DNA of 64,000 nt from Ophioderma brevispina (lineage: Eukaryota > Echinodermata > Ophiuroidea > Amphilepidida > Ophiodermatidae), in the NCBI GenBank assembly GCA_023653785.1, contig JAMKCH010005355.1:1-64000 (forward strand). Direction: 5' to 3'. Of the stretch, positions 50,301-61,800 are shown in pieces. Position 1 is the stretch's first letter; every line of letters begins with the position of its first letter. The position numbers were made by a program, and so were the translations under genes. Under the pieces are notes generated by a model that worked only from the letters and a program-made list of their open reading frames with translations, ran no database searches and was not told the DNA's origin.

Positions 50301-50654
50301 TGGACAACTGTCGTTCCATAGGCAGATCACTTGCATGCATAGAAATTTCAATCTACCATTGGTATTCAACTCAACCAAGTTTTGACATTGATGTGAGTTT
50401 TTGTAATTTTTGTGTCACCTGCCTTAAGGCAGGAAGACACATAGGGAATCACTTAGTCCACCGTTGTTTGTAGTCTGTTGATGCCTGTTGTTGATGTCGT
50501 TTATTGTGTTGAAAAGGGTTAATTAACATTTGCCTGTAATATCCACATACTAGGATCCCTCATTTGTTGAACTCAAAGGTCACATACCAAGGTCAATGGT
50601 CATGTTAGGTCAAGTTGTAATTAGAAGATAGGCTGAAAAATGTCAAAATTGACC

Positions 50655-51105
50655 TTAATAGACCATTTGCACGATCCCCAAAATGCATCTCGTTTGGTGC
50701 CCATTGCCATCCGGGAACTTGTACCAGAGGTCATGTTTACAAAAAATTTGTTGTTCGTTCGCGTCGCCAAACAGTGCCTAAAATTACAATACAAAGTACC
50801 TTTTCACGTGAAGTTAATCTTACAAAAATGTAGAAGAATATCTAAGGAACAAAAAACAATCGAGGCACTGGTGTTGAAATTTGCGACAAAACGTGATATT
50901 TTCGATCGTAACTGTGCCCTACTTGTCACCTGCCGGACGATTACACAACAATAGTGCAACGTCACAGATAGTGTAAGTTTACTGGTATTCTCATTACGCT
51001 CTTAAACCAGGTGTTGTTTAGCCAACTTGAGGCTGGTACAAGTTCCGGATGGAAATGGGCACCAAACGAGATGCATTTCGGGGATCGTGCAAATGGTCTA
51101 TTGTT
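50655..51105. mobile_element. ~445-bp TIR element upstream of PI4KA exon 2
   Basis: Left arm tagaccatttgcacgatcc, then aaatgcatctcgtttggtgc, then ccatccgg, gaacttgtaccag. The right arm (about 51025-51102) is its near-perfect reverse complement; arms are about 75 bp. ttaa lies next to both ends (ccttaatagacc, ggtctattgttaaag), which would suit a piggyBac-type target, but the spacing is two bases off on one side. The 104-codon frame 50640-50954 spans the left arm and the loop; it has no recognised domain. Confidence 0.75.
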
Positions 51106-51342
51106 AAAGTTGAAGTTCAATTGGAACCAAACTTGGTTTATGGATATTACATGCAAACCCTCATTTGTTTATGATGTCAAAGGTCACATGTCAAGGTCAA
51201 CAAGGCCATTTGAAGCCTATCATTCACAAGCCGCACAAGACCGCAATATTTTTAATTTTGAAAGATAGATGATATCCAAGTGGTTGATGAAAAGGTCTAT
51301 TGACATTGAACATATCTTCTTGTATTTGTCCCATTCATATAG

Positions 51343-51467
51343 GTGCACCAATTGTTACAGATGTGTCCACAAGTTCCTGTCCTTGGCAATGGGGTTATCG
51401 CATTGACTCCAGGCGTCAAGATGCTGTGGTTGCTCTTGGCATCTTCCTCTTGGAATCAGATTTGCAG
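51343..51467 (+). CDS. PI4KA: PI4KA coding exon 2, one base short
   Basis: Bounded by cattcatatag| and CAG|gtaagg. The first part in phase 0 reads VHQLLQMCPQV (vertebrate VQKLLCMCPVD) through VIAL. The rest, one frame over, reads DSRRQDAVVALGIFLLESDL (vertebrate [20 protein letters not shown]). The switch falls at 51403-51407 (ttgac), where one missing base, probably G, breaks the frame. With that base the exon is 126 bases, 42 codons, phase 0 at both ends, as exon 1 requires. The sequence is too conserved for an old pseudogene, so an assembly or read error is likely, though a fresh lesion cannot be excluded. Confidence 0.88.
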
Positions 51468-51982
51468 GTAAGGATTAATAACATCTATAGGAGCATCCTG
51501 TATCTAACTTTCATATTCCTGTTCTGCTCTTCAAAGTGCCTTTCTGGAGCTTTGAAGCCATCACCACCTCGGGTTCGGGAGGTTGAGTGGTTGGTTTGAA
51601 GCTGATGATCGAGCAGTGCCGGGATTATTGTATTCAAAAGGTTTTTTTAAACTTGATCTAATATGACAATTGATGAATGATTGTACTGATGAATGCTAGA
51701 TGAAGAACATGGAAGAAACTAGCATCAAAAAAGACTTGTGAGTGAACAATTACCAGGCCTAGATATCTTAAAAGTCATTAAAACTTGTAATTTTGAACAC
51801 AAGATATGGATAAAAAGAACCACTTGTTTGGAGGATTTATTCCATAAAGTAAAGGAGAGACACACACATGTATGTAGATATTGATTATCAGTTAATCTGA
51901 TGTGCATGGTACCTGCAAGAAAATTAGTGAGTTTCTTGAGTGCTAATCAGGCATCATACCCTAATTTTACTTGGAACACTCT

Positions 51983-53105
51983 TAAGTAGAGGTGGGCTAT
52001 AGAAGGTGCCCCATCAAAAAATGCAAAATGGCTGCCAAATTGTCAAAAATTTGATTTTTTGCCCACCAGTTAAAATTTAAATTTTTTGGGGGAAAGCGTC
52101 CTCGCAGTCCAATTTTAAGCTAAAACTGCAGTATTGAGAAAACAAAACGTCATGGTGTGGTGAGATAGAAGTTGCATAGAATGATTCCTTGCAGGCCCAA
52201 ACATTGGTATTGCCACAAAAATGAAGGTGATTAAACAAAAACTTATTAAAGATTGACTCAGAGATTTCCCAATTAAAGGTGCAACGAGAGATTTTACTTA
52301 TCAGGTGTACCTAAAAAATCGAAAGTACTGATTTTTGCCCTGATGTAAAGCTTTCCATCAAAAATATTCCCATCTGAAATGATTAAGCCAAGAAATGTTT
52401 CTTTCGTACAAAAAATGTGAAATTTCTAATTTCGTATAGGAGCAAATATGAAATTCAGCCTATGTTTTACATTGAAATTTAAGCAAATCAAACTAACCTT
52501 TTTTCTACATTTTAAGACTTGTCTGTACTCAAATACAAGGTAAAAAATCAATTGAGTGTCTAATCTAAATGAAATTACTACTATGACACAATATTAGGGT
52601 GTCTCAAAATCTCTTGTTGCACTTTTAAGGTGCCCTCAATTTTCAAAACAAATTGTGTTTTTTGCATGTACATAATGTTTGTCCATATACTAATCACGGT
52701 GTGAAATAGCTAAGCTCAAATTGACATCCTTCATATAGAAAATCACATCTTTGTTTTGAAATTCTGGATCCGGATTTTTTTTATGCACAGTATCCTATGG
52801 CACTGTAATACTACACAAATGTTTACTGCATCAAAACGAAAAATCCGATTGATCTCCAACTTTGGAATTGAGCATTGAGCATCTCTGAGTCAGCCTTTAA
52901 GTTATTGTCAAAAATATGATTTTTTTGGCCAATATGGTAGCCATTTTGGATTTTTTGTTGGGGCACCCTGGATTTTGCACTTTAAAAAAAAATTCTTCCA
53001 AAATGGGATAAGCATCATTTAAAGTCATCAATCTTGCCTGTGTTCAAAGTGATCTGAAACTATGACCCAAATATCACCCTCTATAGCCCACCTCTACTCG
53101 TAAGT
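51983..53105. mobile_element. 1.1-kb TIR element, GGGCTATA family, member 1
   Basis: Left end agtagaggtgggctatagaa; right end is the inverted form, cctctatagcccacctctact. Inside, 52270-52640 is the reverse complement of 53890-54190, and 52620-52880 matches 28240-28520. Ends share tgggctata with the element at 59069-61330 and with the unit starts at 53185 and 54653. No transposase is recognisable. Confidence 0.8.
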
Positions 53106-53119
53106 TTAAATAAAAAATG

Positions 53120-54620
53120 TAATCATGCTTTCATGTACAATGTAAGCATCATTATTAATAATCTTAGATTAACTTTAGACTGAAAGTGGGCTATAGACGG
53201 TCATAATTTCTGATCATATGGAACACTTGATAAAGTGGAGACTTTAAACGCTGACCCCATTTTTAAAGCAAATAACACGTGTGAAAACTAGGCTGCCCGA
53301 CAAAAATCAAAAATTGCTGCTACATTGTCAAAAAATCATGTATTGACCTTAACTCAGTAAGTTTTGGTCTTATTCATTTTTATTCACAAGCAAGGAACTG
53401 TGAGTAAATTGTTCGTAAACAAACCAAGATGGCATCAAATACGGACAGAAGAACCATCGCTCTCTACACATTCTCCCAACTATTCTTGTCTATCCATTTT
53501 GTAAATGACTATACCATTTGTAGTGGTGAATGTCAAATAAACTAATAAAGTATGCTAAAAGTTAAAACAGGAAGATAGGGGTAAAGGTGCATTTAGTGAT
53601 TCATTAGCTTCTAAAACTTATTTAAAGGTTGAAATGTTTATTTGCCATCTGAACCATTGGGCTTTCTTGTATTGTAGTATTGGCCTTCAAGTATTGTATT
53701 ATAGCCTTTAAGTATTGTATTATTGGCCTTCAAGTGTTGTATATTATTGATCTTCAAGTACTGTATTATGGTCTTTAAATGTTGTATTATTGTCTTCAAG
53801 TTAACTACAGTATGTTATCCTTACTTGATATATATGCAGGTTATCTTCTCTGCAAAAAAAAAATAACATTGGAAAAATTGAAATAATAGTAATTATATAG
53901 ATTAGACACTCAATAGATTTCTTGCCTTGTATTTTGCTACAGAAATGTCCTAAAGAGAGGAAAAAAAGGTGATTTTGATTTGCTTATATTTCAATGTAAA
54001 GCATAGGCTGAATTTTGTATATGTTCCTATACGAAATGAGAAATTTCACAATTTTTGTACTTCTCAGCTTAATCCTTTCAGATGGGGATATTTTTTTATG
54101 GAAAGCTTTACATCAGGGCAAAAATCAGTACTTTCAATTTTTTAGGGCACCTGGTATGTGAAATCTCTTGTTGCACCTTTAAAGCCTTTTTTGCATTGAA
54201 GTTGAGTTTATTATATTGGAAATTGTAGTAGAGTAGTTGAAGTCCCAAGTAAGGAACTAAAATAAGCTGGACACTTTTTAAACAGAAAAACAATTTAACA
54301 TTAGGTTTGACATTATATCTCAATCTTGAAAATGCTTTGAAAATTAATGTAAAGTCAATGCAGGCTAAGCACAGATTTGGGCCATTATCTCAAAATGTCA
54401 ATATTATGTGCCATTTCATTGAATATTAAATACCTGCACAAATCACATAATTTGGAAGTTAACTTCACCATTTATTGAATTTAATCTAATGATTAAAAAA
54501 AGCCTTTTATGTCAAATAACTTTAGGCCTTCATTTAATGCACAACACCGTATGTTTACCTTCTGTTTGAGAATTAGATTTCATTTTTATTTTTTAATGCA
54601 TGTACCATGTAAAGCATCAT
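53120..54620 (+). repeat. Tandem duplication, unit A
   Basis: Starts aagcatcattattaataatc and ggctatagacggtcataattt, and runs through a ~26-bp minisatellite (ggccttcaagtattgtatta, 53680-53800) to tgcatgtaccatgta. Same order as 54620-56580. Its 53890-54190 part is the inverted match of 52270-52640. Confidence 0.85.
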
Positions 54621-56580
54621 TTTAATAATCTAGATTACCCTTAGTACTGAATTAGGGGCTATAGACGGTCATAATTTCTGATCATATGGAACACTTGATA
54701 AAGTGGAGACTTTAAACGCGACCCCCCATTTTTAAGAAATAACACGTGGTTAAAACTAGGCTGTGCCCACCAAAAATAAAAATTGCTAGCTACAATTGTC
54801 AAAAAATCATGTATTGACCTTAACTCATTAAGTTTTAGGTCTTATGCATTTTTAGTCACAAGCAAGGAACTGTGAGTAAATTGTTCGTAAACAGCCAAGA
54901 TGGCATCAAATCCGGACAGAAGAACCATCGCTCTCTACACCCTCTCCTCCACTATTTCTTGTGTATCCATTTTGTAATGACTATACCATTTGTAGATGGT
55001 GAATGTCAAATAAACTAATAAATGTAATAAAATTAAAACAGGAGGAAGATAGGGGTAAGGGTGCATTTAGTGATTCTTCCGGGGGGGTGGTACCCAAGTT
55101 TGTGGTTATGGGTAGGGACGTGCCTCCAGAGTCTGACTAGGACCCTATCTATACCAATTTTTGCCAAAAAGGGGACCCATAGCTATACCAGAAGATGCAC
55201 ATTTTGGACCAAATTTAACACAAATTTGCCATTTTTCCTCAAATTTTGCAATTTAAGCCAATTTACGCAATTTTGGTTCAGATTTAAAAAATTGGACTAA
55301 ATTTTTTCCAAACATTTTTAGAAAATGTTGGCTTTCATAATAAGAAAATTTGACTAATTTTTCCACAAATTTGAAACATTTTTGTAAAAATATTAACACT
55401 GGCTTAGTTTTTATCAGTTAAAATGGCATGAAAACAGGGGTCATTGCTATATACCAGACATGCTGAAAATGAGACCGATGTCTGTGGGCCTCCCTGTATG
55501 TCATTTGTTGTTGAGTCCCCCCGGGGATTCATTAGCTTCTAAAACTTATTTAAAGGTTGAAATGTTTATTTGCCATCTGAACCTTGGGGGCTTTCTTGTG
55601 TTGTAGTATTGGCCTTCAAGTATTGTATTATTAGCCTTTTACAGGCCAATAATACAATACTTAAAAGTATGTATTATTGGGCCTTCAAGTGAACTATATT
55701 TATTGATCTTCAGTACGGTATTTGGTACTTAAAACTGTTGGATTCTTGTCCTTCATTAACTACAGTATGTTGTCCGTTACTTGATATATAGGGCAGGTTT
55801 CTTCTGCAAAAAAAAAAAAATAACACTTGTAAAAATTGAAATACTAGTAAGGATATAGAATAGACACTCAATAAGATTTCTTGCCTTGTAATTGCTACCG
55901 ACATCCTACTAAAGAAGAGGAAAAAAAGGTTATTTTGATTTGCTTTTATTTCAATGTAAAGCTGAGCTTAGAATTTGGGGTATTTGTTCCTATAGAAATG
56001 AAATTCACAATGTTGTACTGTCTTTCCGCTTAATCCTTTCATATGGGGATATTTTTTTAATATGGTAAAGCTTTACATCAGGGCAAAAATCAGTACTTTC
56101 AATTTTTTAGGGCAACTTGTTATTTGAAATCTTTGTTGCACCGTTCAAGCCACATCATTTGCTCTTGTTTTTTGCATGAAGTTTGAGTTTTTTATATGAA
56201 AATTGTAGTAAGGTAGTTGAAGTCCCATGTAGGAACATAAAATAAATATTCCTGAAGACACTTTTTACCAACGGAAAAACAATTTAACTTAGGTTTGACA
56301 TTATACTCCTGCCTCTTGAAAATGCTTTGAAAATACTGTACAAGTCAATGCGGCCTAAGCAGAGTTTTTGGGCCATCAATCTTCAAAATGTCTATTATGT
56401 GCCTTTCATTGAATATTAAATACCTGCACAAATCACATAATTTGGAAGTTAACTTCAACCATTTAATGAATTTAATTTAATGATTCAAAAAAGCCTTTAT
56501 TTAATGCCCAACACCGTATGTTTACCTTCTGTTTGAGAATTAGATTTCATTTTTATTTTTTTATGCATGGTACCATGTAA
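54620..56580 (+). repeat. Tandem duplication, unit B
   Basis: Second copy of unit A, differing by many small indels and by the 449-bp insert at 55077-55525. The minisatellite part (55600-55760) contains a local inversion producing a palindrome near 55636-55670. Ends at tgcatggtaccatgta. Confidence 0.85.
55072..55530 (+). mobile_element. 449-bp insertion element with empty site in unit A
   Basis: Element 55077-55525 starts ttccgggggggtgg and ends gagtccccccggg, with short inverted ends. Unit A reads gtgattcattagc without interruption at the same place (about 53598-53610). The 5-bp gattc is duplicated at the edges (55072-55076, 55526-55530). No coding sequence. Superfamily not assigned. Confidence 0.85.
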
Positions 56581-57564
56581 ATTATCTTTTTTACCTTTGG
56601 GAGGATTACTGCACTAGAGAGACAAATACCGTAAACACTGCGGGTATAAGCCCACCTTCCTCAAGCCCCCCTATTTAAATGTATTAGCCAGTCAAAATAG
56701 AATGAATGCTGCCTAAACCCCACACTAATTGCACCAGAATCAATTCCAACAGAATTGTATTGATAAACCTTGAAAAACAACATATCAACAGTCACTAAAA
56801 ATCACAGGAGTGGAACCCTATTTTTAAGGGGTAAGGGTTCTACAGGGTCAAAATAATCTAAAGTATCAAAACGCTCGAAATTATTCCAATGTGTTTTCGT
56901 TACTTTCCAGGATTAAAAAAGGGAAGTTTGCCCTATCTGCAGGTCGTAGTTCAATAGTTATTTATGAGTCAAAATAGTTCAAGGTCACATGGTGGGGAAT
57001 TTTTTTCAGATATAATCGTCTCGTTATAAATGGTGTCAATTCGTGTAATTGTAGGCCGAACCCTAAAATATACTGGTTTGCACCATCTATAATATTTGGT
57101 GCATAATTTGGAATGCAAAAATGTTACTGGGGGCTACAGGGTCTATGTATGGTCCTAGTCATAGCTCGGTAATTTCTTATTAGAAAGTGCAAACACGAAT
57201 CTATTTACATTTACTTCTCTTAGGGGACAATTTACGTTTACAACCGTCCGATCACAACGGCACCATTTCTATGATTTTACCCCAGGATGACCATAGAACT
57301 GGTTATATGTGCCATTGTACTAAAACTATAGATACAGGCAAACTAATATCTATTTTTTTAAACTTAGAGTAGCCCAATCAATTGGTAACAGTCATTTAAA
57401 TCACTTCTAACAATTCCTAATTTTTTCCCCTGTACAAACGTTGCCCCCTTATTCTACCATGTTCCCTAGTTGATTTTTTGGTAGACTTTTCAACTATATT
57501 ATTTTTGGACTATTTTCAGCAGTATAATTAACTGGCATTGTCAACCCTGGTGCTTTTGTTTTTT

Positions 57565-57900
57565 TTAACAACGAATTTCTGATTTTATGCACCCATTTTC
57601 AACACAACGTGGTTCTATAGTTACCAAAACAGTTTCATCCACGCAGACAATCCTGCCTTGGGGTGTTATTTTTTTGCCGTTTAAAACAGCTATTCGACCA
57701 TTTAAAGCCCACAAAAAAAACCGGCTTGGAGTGTTAAACGGCGGGAATTTAGCACATTTCACGCCGTCAGGCCCAAGGTCGCACCATCGCTCTCGCGTGA
57801 TTTTTTTTTTGCTGCGTAATGAAGCGTGCGCGGGTGTTTTAATGTATTTTGGCGCGAACGCATCTGGAAAAACGAAAAATAATATTTGAAAATGTAACAA
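57565..57900 (-). other. Unidentified CpG-rich open island
   Basis: A 111-codon frame on the minus strand (including RWCDLGPDGVKCAKFPPFN, then RIVCVDETVLVTIEPRCVEN) and a 100-codon frame on the plus strand cover the same bases. The island has far more CpG than its AT-rich surroundings in intron 2. No family recognised; a VDET string is reminiscent of DDE transposases but far from decisive. Captured coding fragment, repeat remnant, or chance. Confidence 0.25.
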
Positions 57901-59068
57901 AGCGCTATTTAGACCAGATGAATTTCAATTTCTTTTAATTTCAGTAGTTAGAGACAAATATGTTTTTGATTCAATAGTGCATAAAATGTATTTTCATCAC
58001 TTGCACACAGTATTCCATTTTGAAGTCAAAGATAAAGTTATTGTGAGAAAGCGACAGCTTGAAATGGCGAAAAGTCACTTTTTTACTAATAACAAACCGG
58101 ATTTCTCAATTGTTCAATTTTCCGCAAAATTTTGTAAATTTTTTATTTTTTTTATTTTTTTTAAATATATTTGGCATGAGGTAATGTTTAACTTTTCTAC
58201 GATAGCAATCGGTCTTTTTTTTTTTGTTATTTCTCTAGGGACGGTTTTCTCAATTTTTTTTCATTTTTCATTTCTATAAGATATTCTCCAATATATACCA
58301 AATTTTGGAAACAGAAAAGTCAAATCCCACTTTTTGACATTTTTTCCCTAATTTCGAAAGTAAGTTATTTTAAAAAAGACACAACCGTCCCTAGTACACA
58401 GTTTTGTCTTGTTTCTAAAATACGATAAGAAATCATGAAAATTATAATTGTTTTTGTTATGCTGCCTGAACATTTGGGACAAATCGTTGTTTTTTTAGTA
58501 TTTTCCTCAAAAATACGGAAAGTTTTAACATTAATCTGATGCCAATCATCTCGGTTCATCGTCCAATTTTCATTCTAGAAAATGTATACTTTTTCATCAA
58601 TTCAATATTGCAAAGTTACAAACCAAAATAGATACTCGTAAACTCAAGGTTCACACTGCCCTTACACAAATTGTTTCTGTTGCAATTTGTGTTGGGTCAA
58701 TCATAAAATTACTGACTATAAGAAAACTACAGGACTGCATAGGTGCCCGGTGTAATTTTTAGCATTCATGAAACATATAGAGCCATCAAAGTTGTGCCCA
58801 ATGCATTGAGGATGGCTTGTTACTATAATTAATTTGAGGATGTGACCCTGACCCCAGCCTTTTGAGAAAAAGGGCGGACATTACAGAACAGACAGACAGA
58901 TACAACTGGCCTGTTATAATATCCCATAACCTTGGATTACTTTTTTTTGGTTGAATAACAGAAAATATCGTCCTCGACTCGCCTATATTTGATCTAGCTG
59001 CGGGCGATATGTTCTGTTCTCCAATATTATATCGAATATCTTGTTTTGGCTTGTGCATCAGAAAATCC

Positions 59069-61330
59069 AACTAGAGTGGGCTATAAATGGGCGTGATTTT
59101 TTGTTTTATTTTTGCAACAGTTTTTTTTGTATTCCATTTTACTCTATCTCGACATGAAATGAACAAAAATTTTTCGCTTGGGGTCAAGAAAAAAGTTGCG
59201 CCGGGCCAAATCCAAAATGGCCGCCGTTTTCTTTCCTGAAAATCAACTTTTTCGGGGCCCCCCCCAAATTAAAAACTTTGTTATTTGTGGGTCCTCTTTT
59301 GTGTGGTGTTGTGTCTAACCCCTAGGTTTTGGGGGCTCAAATATTCCATTTATGCAGTTACAATTCCTGTAATAGCATTTTTGATTAAGGCACATTTTTG
59401 ATAATTTTACGCCATATATAGTTGGGTTGATCTGTATTCAACGATTACCTAGAGATGTAGTTAAATTCTCCCAAAAAAAGCATTCCTCTTAAAAAAACAT
59501 TACTGATTTCCCAGGGAATTTTAATGATTTGGTAAAGAGATAATTAGAACCATATATGATTTTATAGAATGCCTAATTTGTGGCTTCATTTTCACCTTAT
59601 TCCAATAATTCTGAAACCGGCTGGCTACCCAAAAGACTGACCCACACACACGTACAACAAACTAGAACTAGAATAACCCTTTCAATGAAATGTAGGTACT
59701 TCTGGGGTACTCTCTGGTACTGATGAGATATTATGATTCAACACCTTTGTAGTAGTCTATTTCTGTAATTAAATATAATGCAAACTTGTAAAAGTCTGGA
59801 GAAAAGTGATGGTAGAAACTATCATTTTCCCACTGTTACATAATGATAAATTTGATAAAACCCTGGACACAGTCTAGTGATGATTACTAGGAACTGTTCC
59901 GTGGATCACAAAATGCTGAGGATGAAGACACTCTCAAGGAAATTTAATTTGAATTGAAAAAAAAAAAAAATTCTGAAGCGTAAAAAAAAAAAAGAAAAAA
60001 AAAATTGGATGGGTGACTGGCTTGTATCGCATCTGGAAAAAAACTACTTAAATGCTTTAAAAATAAAACCTATAAAACCGAAAAAACTACTTCAACAGAC
60101 TCACAAAAATTGCAATAGGCCTATAACTATAGCAAACAAGCTCTTTCAGGAGCCAACACGATTTTCCAAGATTCATAGGTAAGCCTGCTTAAACATTCAA
60201 CACTAGGATAGTAATCACTACCTTTTCTAATCTCCTCTATTTGCACTCTAAACTCACAAGAACTTCGAAAAAAAAAAACACAGACCTCGTCAGCCTTTTT
60301 TTTAACCTCAGAACCCTCACTATTATTTGGCATATTAACATTCCCTTGAAATAAGATATTTTTTGAGGATGCCTTTCGGGGAGAAGAATTTAACTGAATC
60401 TTAGGTAATCGTGAATAGAGCTCACCCCTATTATCCAGAGAGTCCCCATCAAGTGTATGCAGAGTCCGACAGGGACATCTACAGGTCAACAAATATCCAA
60501 AAAAGAGATGATGAGAACTTATTGTGCTTGGTGCGGATGATGTCAAGTAGAGGGAAGCAGTGGTATTCCATGTGAGAAGGAAATACTGGTAACACATGAC
60601 GGGTGCCCAAGAAGCAGAGAATGGAATGTCTCACTCTCAAGAACCTATGTTCCAACTTAACAACACTTGAGTTATTTGGGGAGAGTTAGGCACCAAAAGA
60701 TAGTACATTGGGTTCTACTTGAAGGACATTGGGGATGGAACTTTCCGAGTGGACCACCGATGACGTGCAGGTTCCGGAGATGGAATCTGGCAGCGACCCA
60801 CATGGGACTGATGACATTCAGGACACTATATAGAGCAACAGATTGTTTTTTTTTTTTTTTTTTCTTCTGCAGTGGCCAGCTCAGGAAACCTGGACCTCTT
60901 ATAGTAGAAAGCCACATTTTGTCTTAAGCAATGCCAAAGAAAATTGACGACCATCTTTGGCGACATTTGCTAATTAAGGGAAAAATAAGCAGAAATTGTG
61001 TCAAAACAGGTGCAATCCAAACATGATTGGGGCCTTTTAGCTATTTGTAGATGAATAACAGATTGCTTGACCCAAAAAAATGGGGTTAGAGAACACAACC
61101 AAGTAAAAACAACCACAAATGACAAAGTTATGGGCTGAAAATGTGATTTTTGAGGGAAAACGGCGGCCATTTGGGATTTTGGCCCGGCGCACACTTTTTT
61201 GTTAGACCCCAGGCAACCCAAAATTTTGTCATTTCATGGTGAGATATAGTTTAAATGGAATGACAAAAAAACTGTTGCAAAAATAAATTGACACAAAAAA
61301 AAATGACTTTCACCTGTATAGCCCATCATT
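59069..61330. mobile_element. 2.26-kb TIR element, GGGCTATA family, member 2
   Basis: The left ~200 bp (agtgggctataaatgg, tttttgcaacagttttttt, gcgccgggccaaa, aaatggccgccgttttc) are the imperfect reverse complement of the right ~200 bp (aaaacggcggccattt, ttttggcccggcgc, aaactgttgcaaaaat, gtatagccca). The interior has a 156-codon minus-strand frame (60127-60597) and a 60670-60930 stretch open on both strands. It is the largest TIR element here and the best candidate for a relic of an autonomous copy, though no transposase motif is recognised. Confidence 0.8.
60127..60597 (-). CDS. Unidentified ORF inside TIR element
   Basis: 156 codons on the minus strand, the longest uninterrupted frame in this part of the window. 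The C-terminal half looks most protein-like: NMPNNSEGSEVKKKADEV, then CEFRVQIEEIRKGSDYYP, then VECLSRLTYESWKI. The N-terminal third is Ser/Thr/His-rich and may not be real. No domain recognised. Being enclosed by the inverted ends of 59069-61330 suggests a fragment of that element's own gene or a captured host exon. A run of eight Ts encoding phenylalanines could hide a frameshift. Confidence 0.3.
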   Translation of the reverse strand: MCYQYFLLTWNTTASLYLTSSAPSTISSHHLFFGYLLTCRCPCRTLHTLDGDSLDNRGELYSRLPKIQLNSSPRKASSKNILFQGNVNMPNNSEGSEVKKKADEVCVFFFRSSCEFRVQIEEIRKGSDYYPSVECLSRLTYESWKIVLAPERACLL

Positions 61331-61509
61331 ACACTATTGAAAAGAAACCATACATTGAAAATAAAATCCTTGCCTTCTAATGAAACACATTCCCAATTTT
61401 AGATGTCACAGGTTGTAACACTTACGTAGCTAGGGCATGTACTTGCACATGTTCGCTCATGCTGTGATGTAGACATTGTAATATTGGATTTGCCGTCATT
61501 ACAGCGGCC

Positions 61510-61800
61510 AACAGCTTCTTTGGGGGTGGGGGGATACCAAATGAAGTGCCTGTGATGTTTGTGTTGTTTGCTAGGCATGTTGGTACTCTCTCCCGAAGGG
61601 GGGAGTGGTTGCAACCCCCCATCCATCACTTTGGGATCACCCTGTATCATTACCCTAACACGGTGTATGTTTGGGAAAATGCAATTGACAATTACATTCA
61701 ATAATTGGCACCAAAAAAGGGGGGGGGTTAGCAAGCGGGGTGAAAAAACGGAAGGGGGGTGGTAACCACACCCTCTCCCTTCGTTAGACGAGGGTTACCT
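61510..61800 (+). repeat. G-run/C-run dispersed repeat, copy 2
   Basis: Plus-strand counterpart of 3986-4290: taccaaatgaagtg, taggcatgttggtactc, attgacaattacattca, ttggcaccaaaaa, ggtggtaaccacac, acgagggttacc. The frames at 61399-61765 are shadows. Confidence 0.75.

Larger units (their letters stand above)
35104..51342 (+). other. PI4KA: PI4KA intron 1 (16.2 kb)
   Basis: Begins gtgaga and ends cccattcatatag. Stretches not listed separately (35.8-42.2, 42.4-42.8, 43.9-47.1, 47.5-47.9 and 49.1-49.6 kb) show no gene that I can support. They contain a C-rich tract (about 38195-38265), an (ATC)n microsatellite (37287-37332), a long A run (about 42269-42352) and AT-rich DNA with short chance frames. 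The frames at 42133-42435 are translations of the A run. Confidence 0.75.

Noticed and set aside
51537..51600. LKPSPPRVREVEWL as PI4KA exon 3
   Set aside because: Loose resemblance only and it lacks the KDxxxP block; 62054-62147 aligns gap-free.
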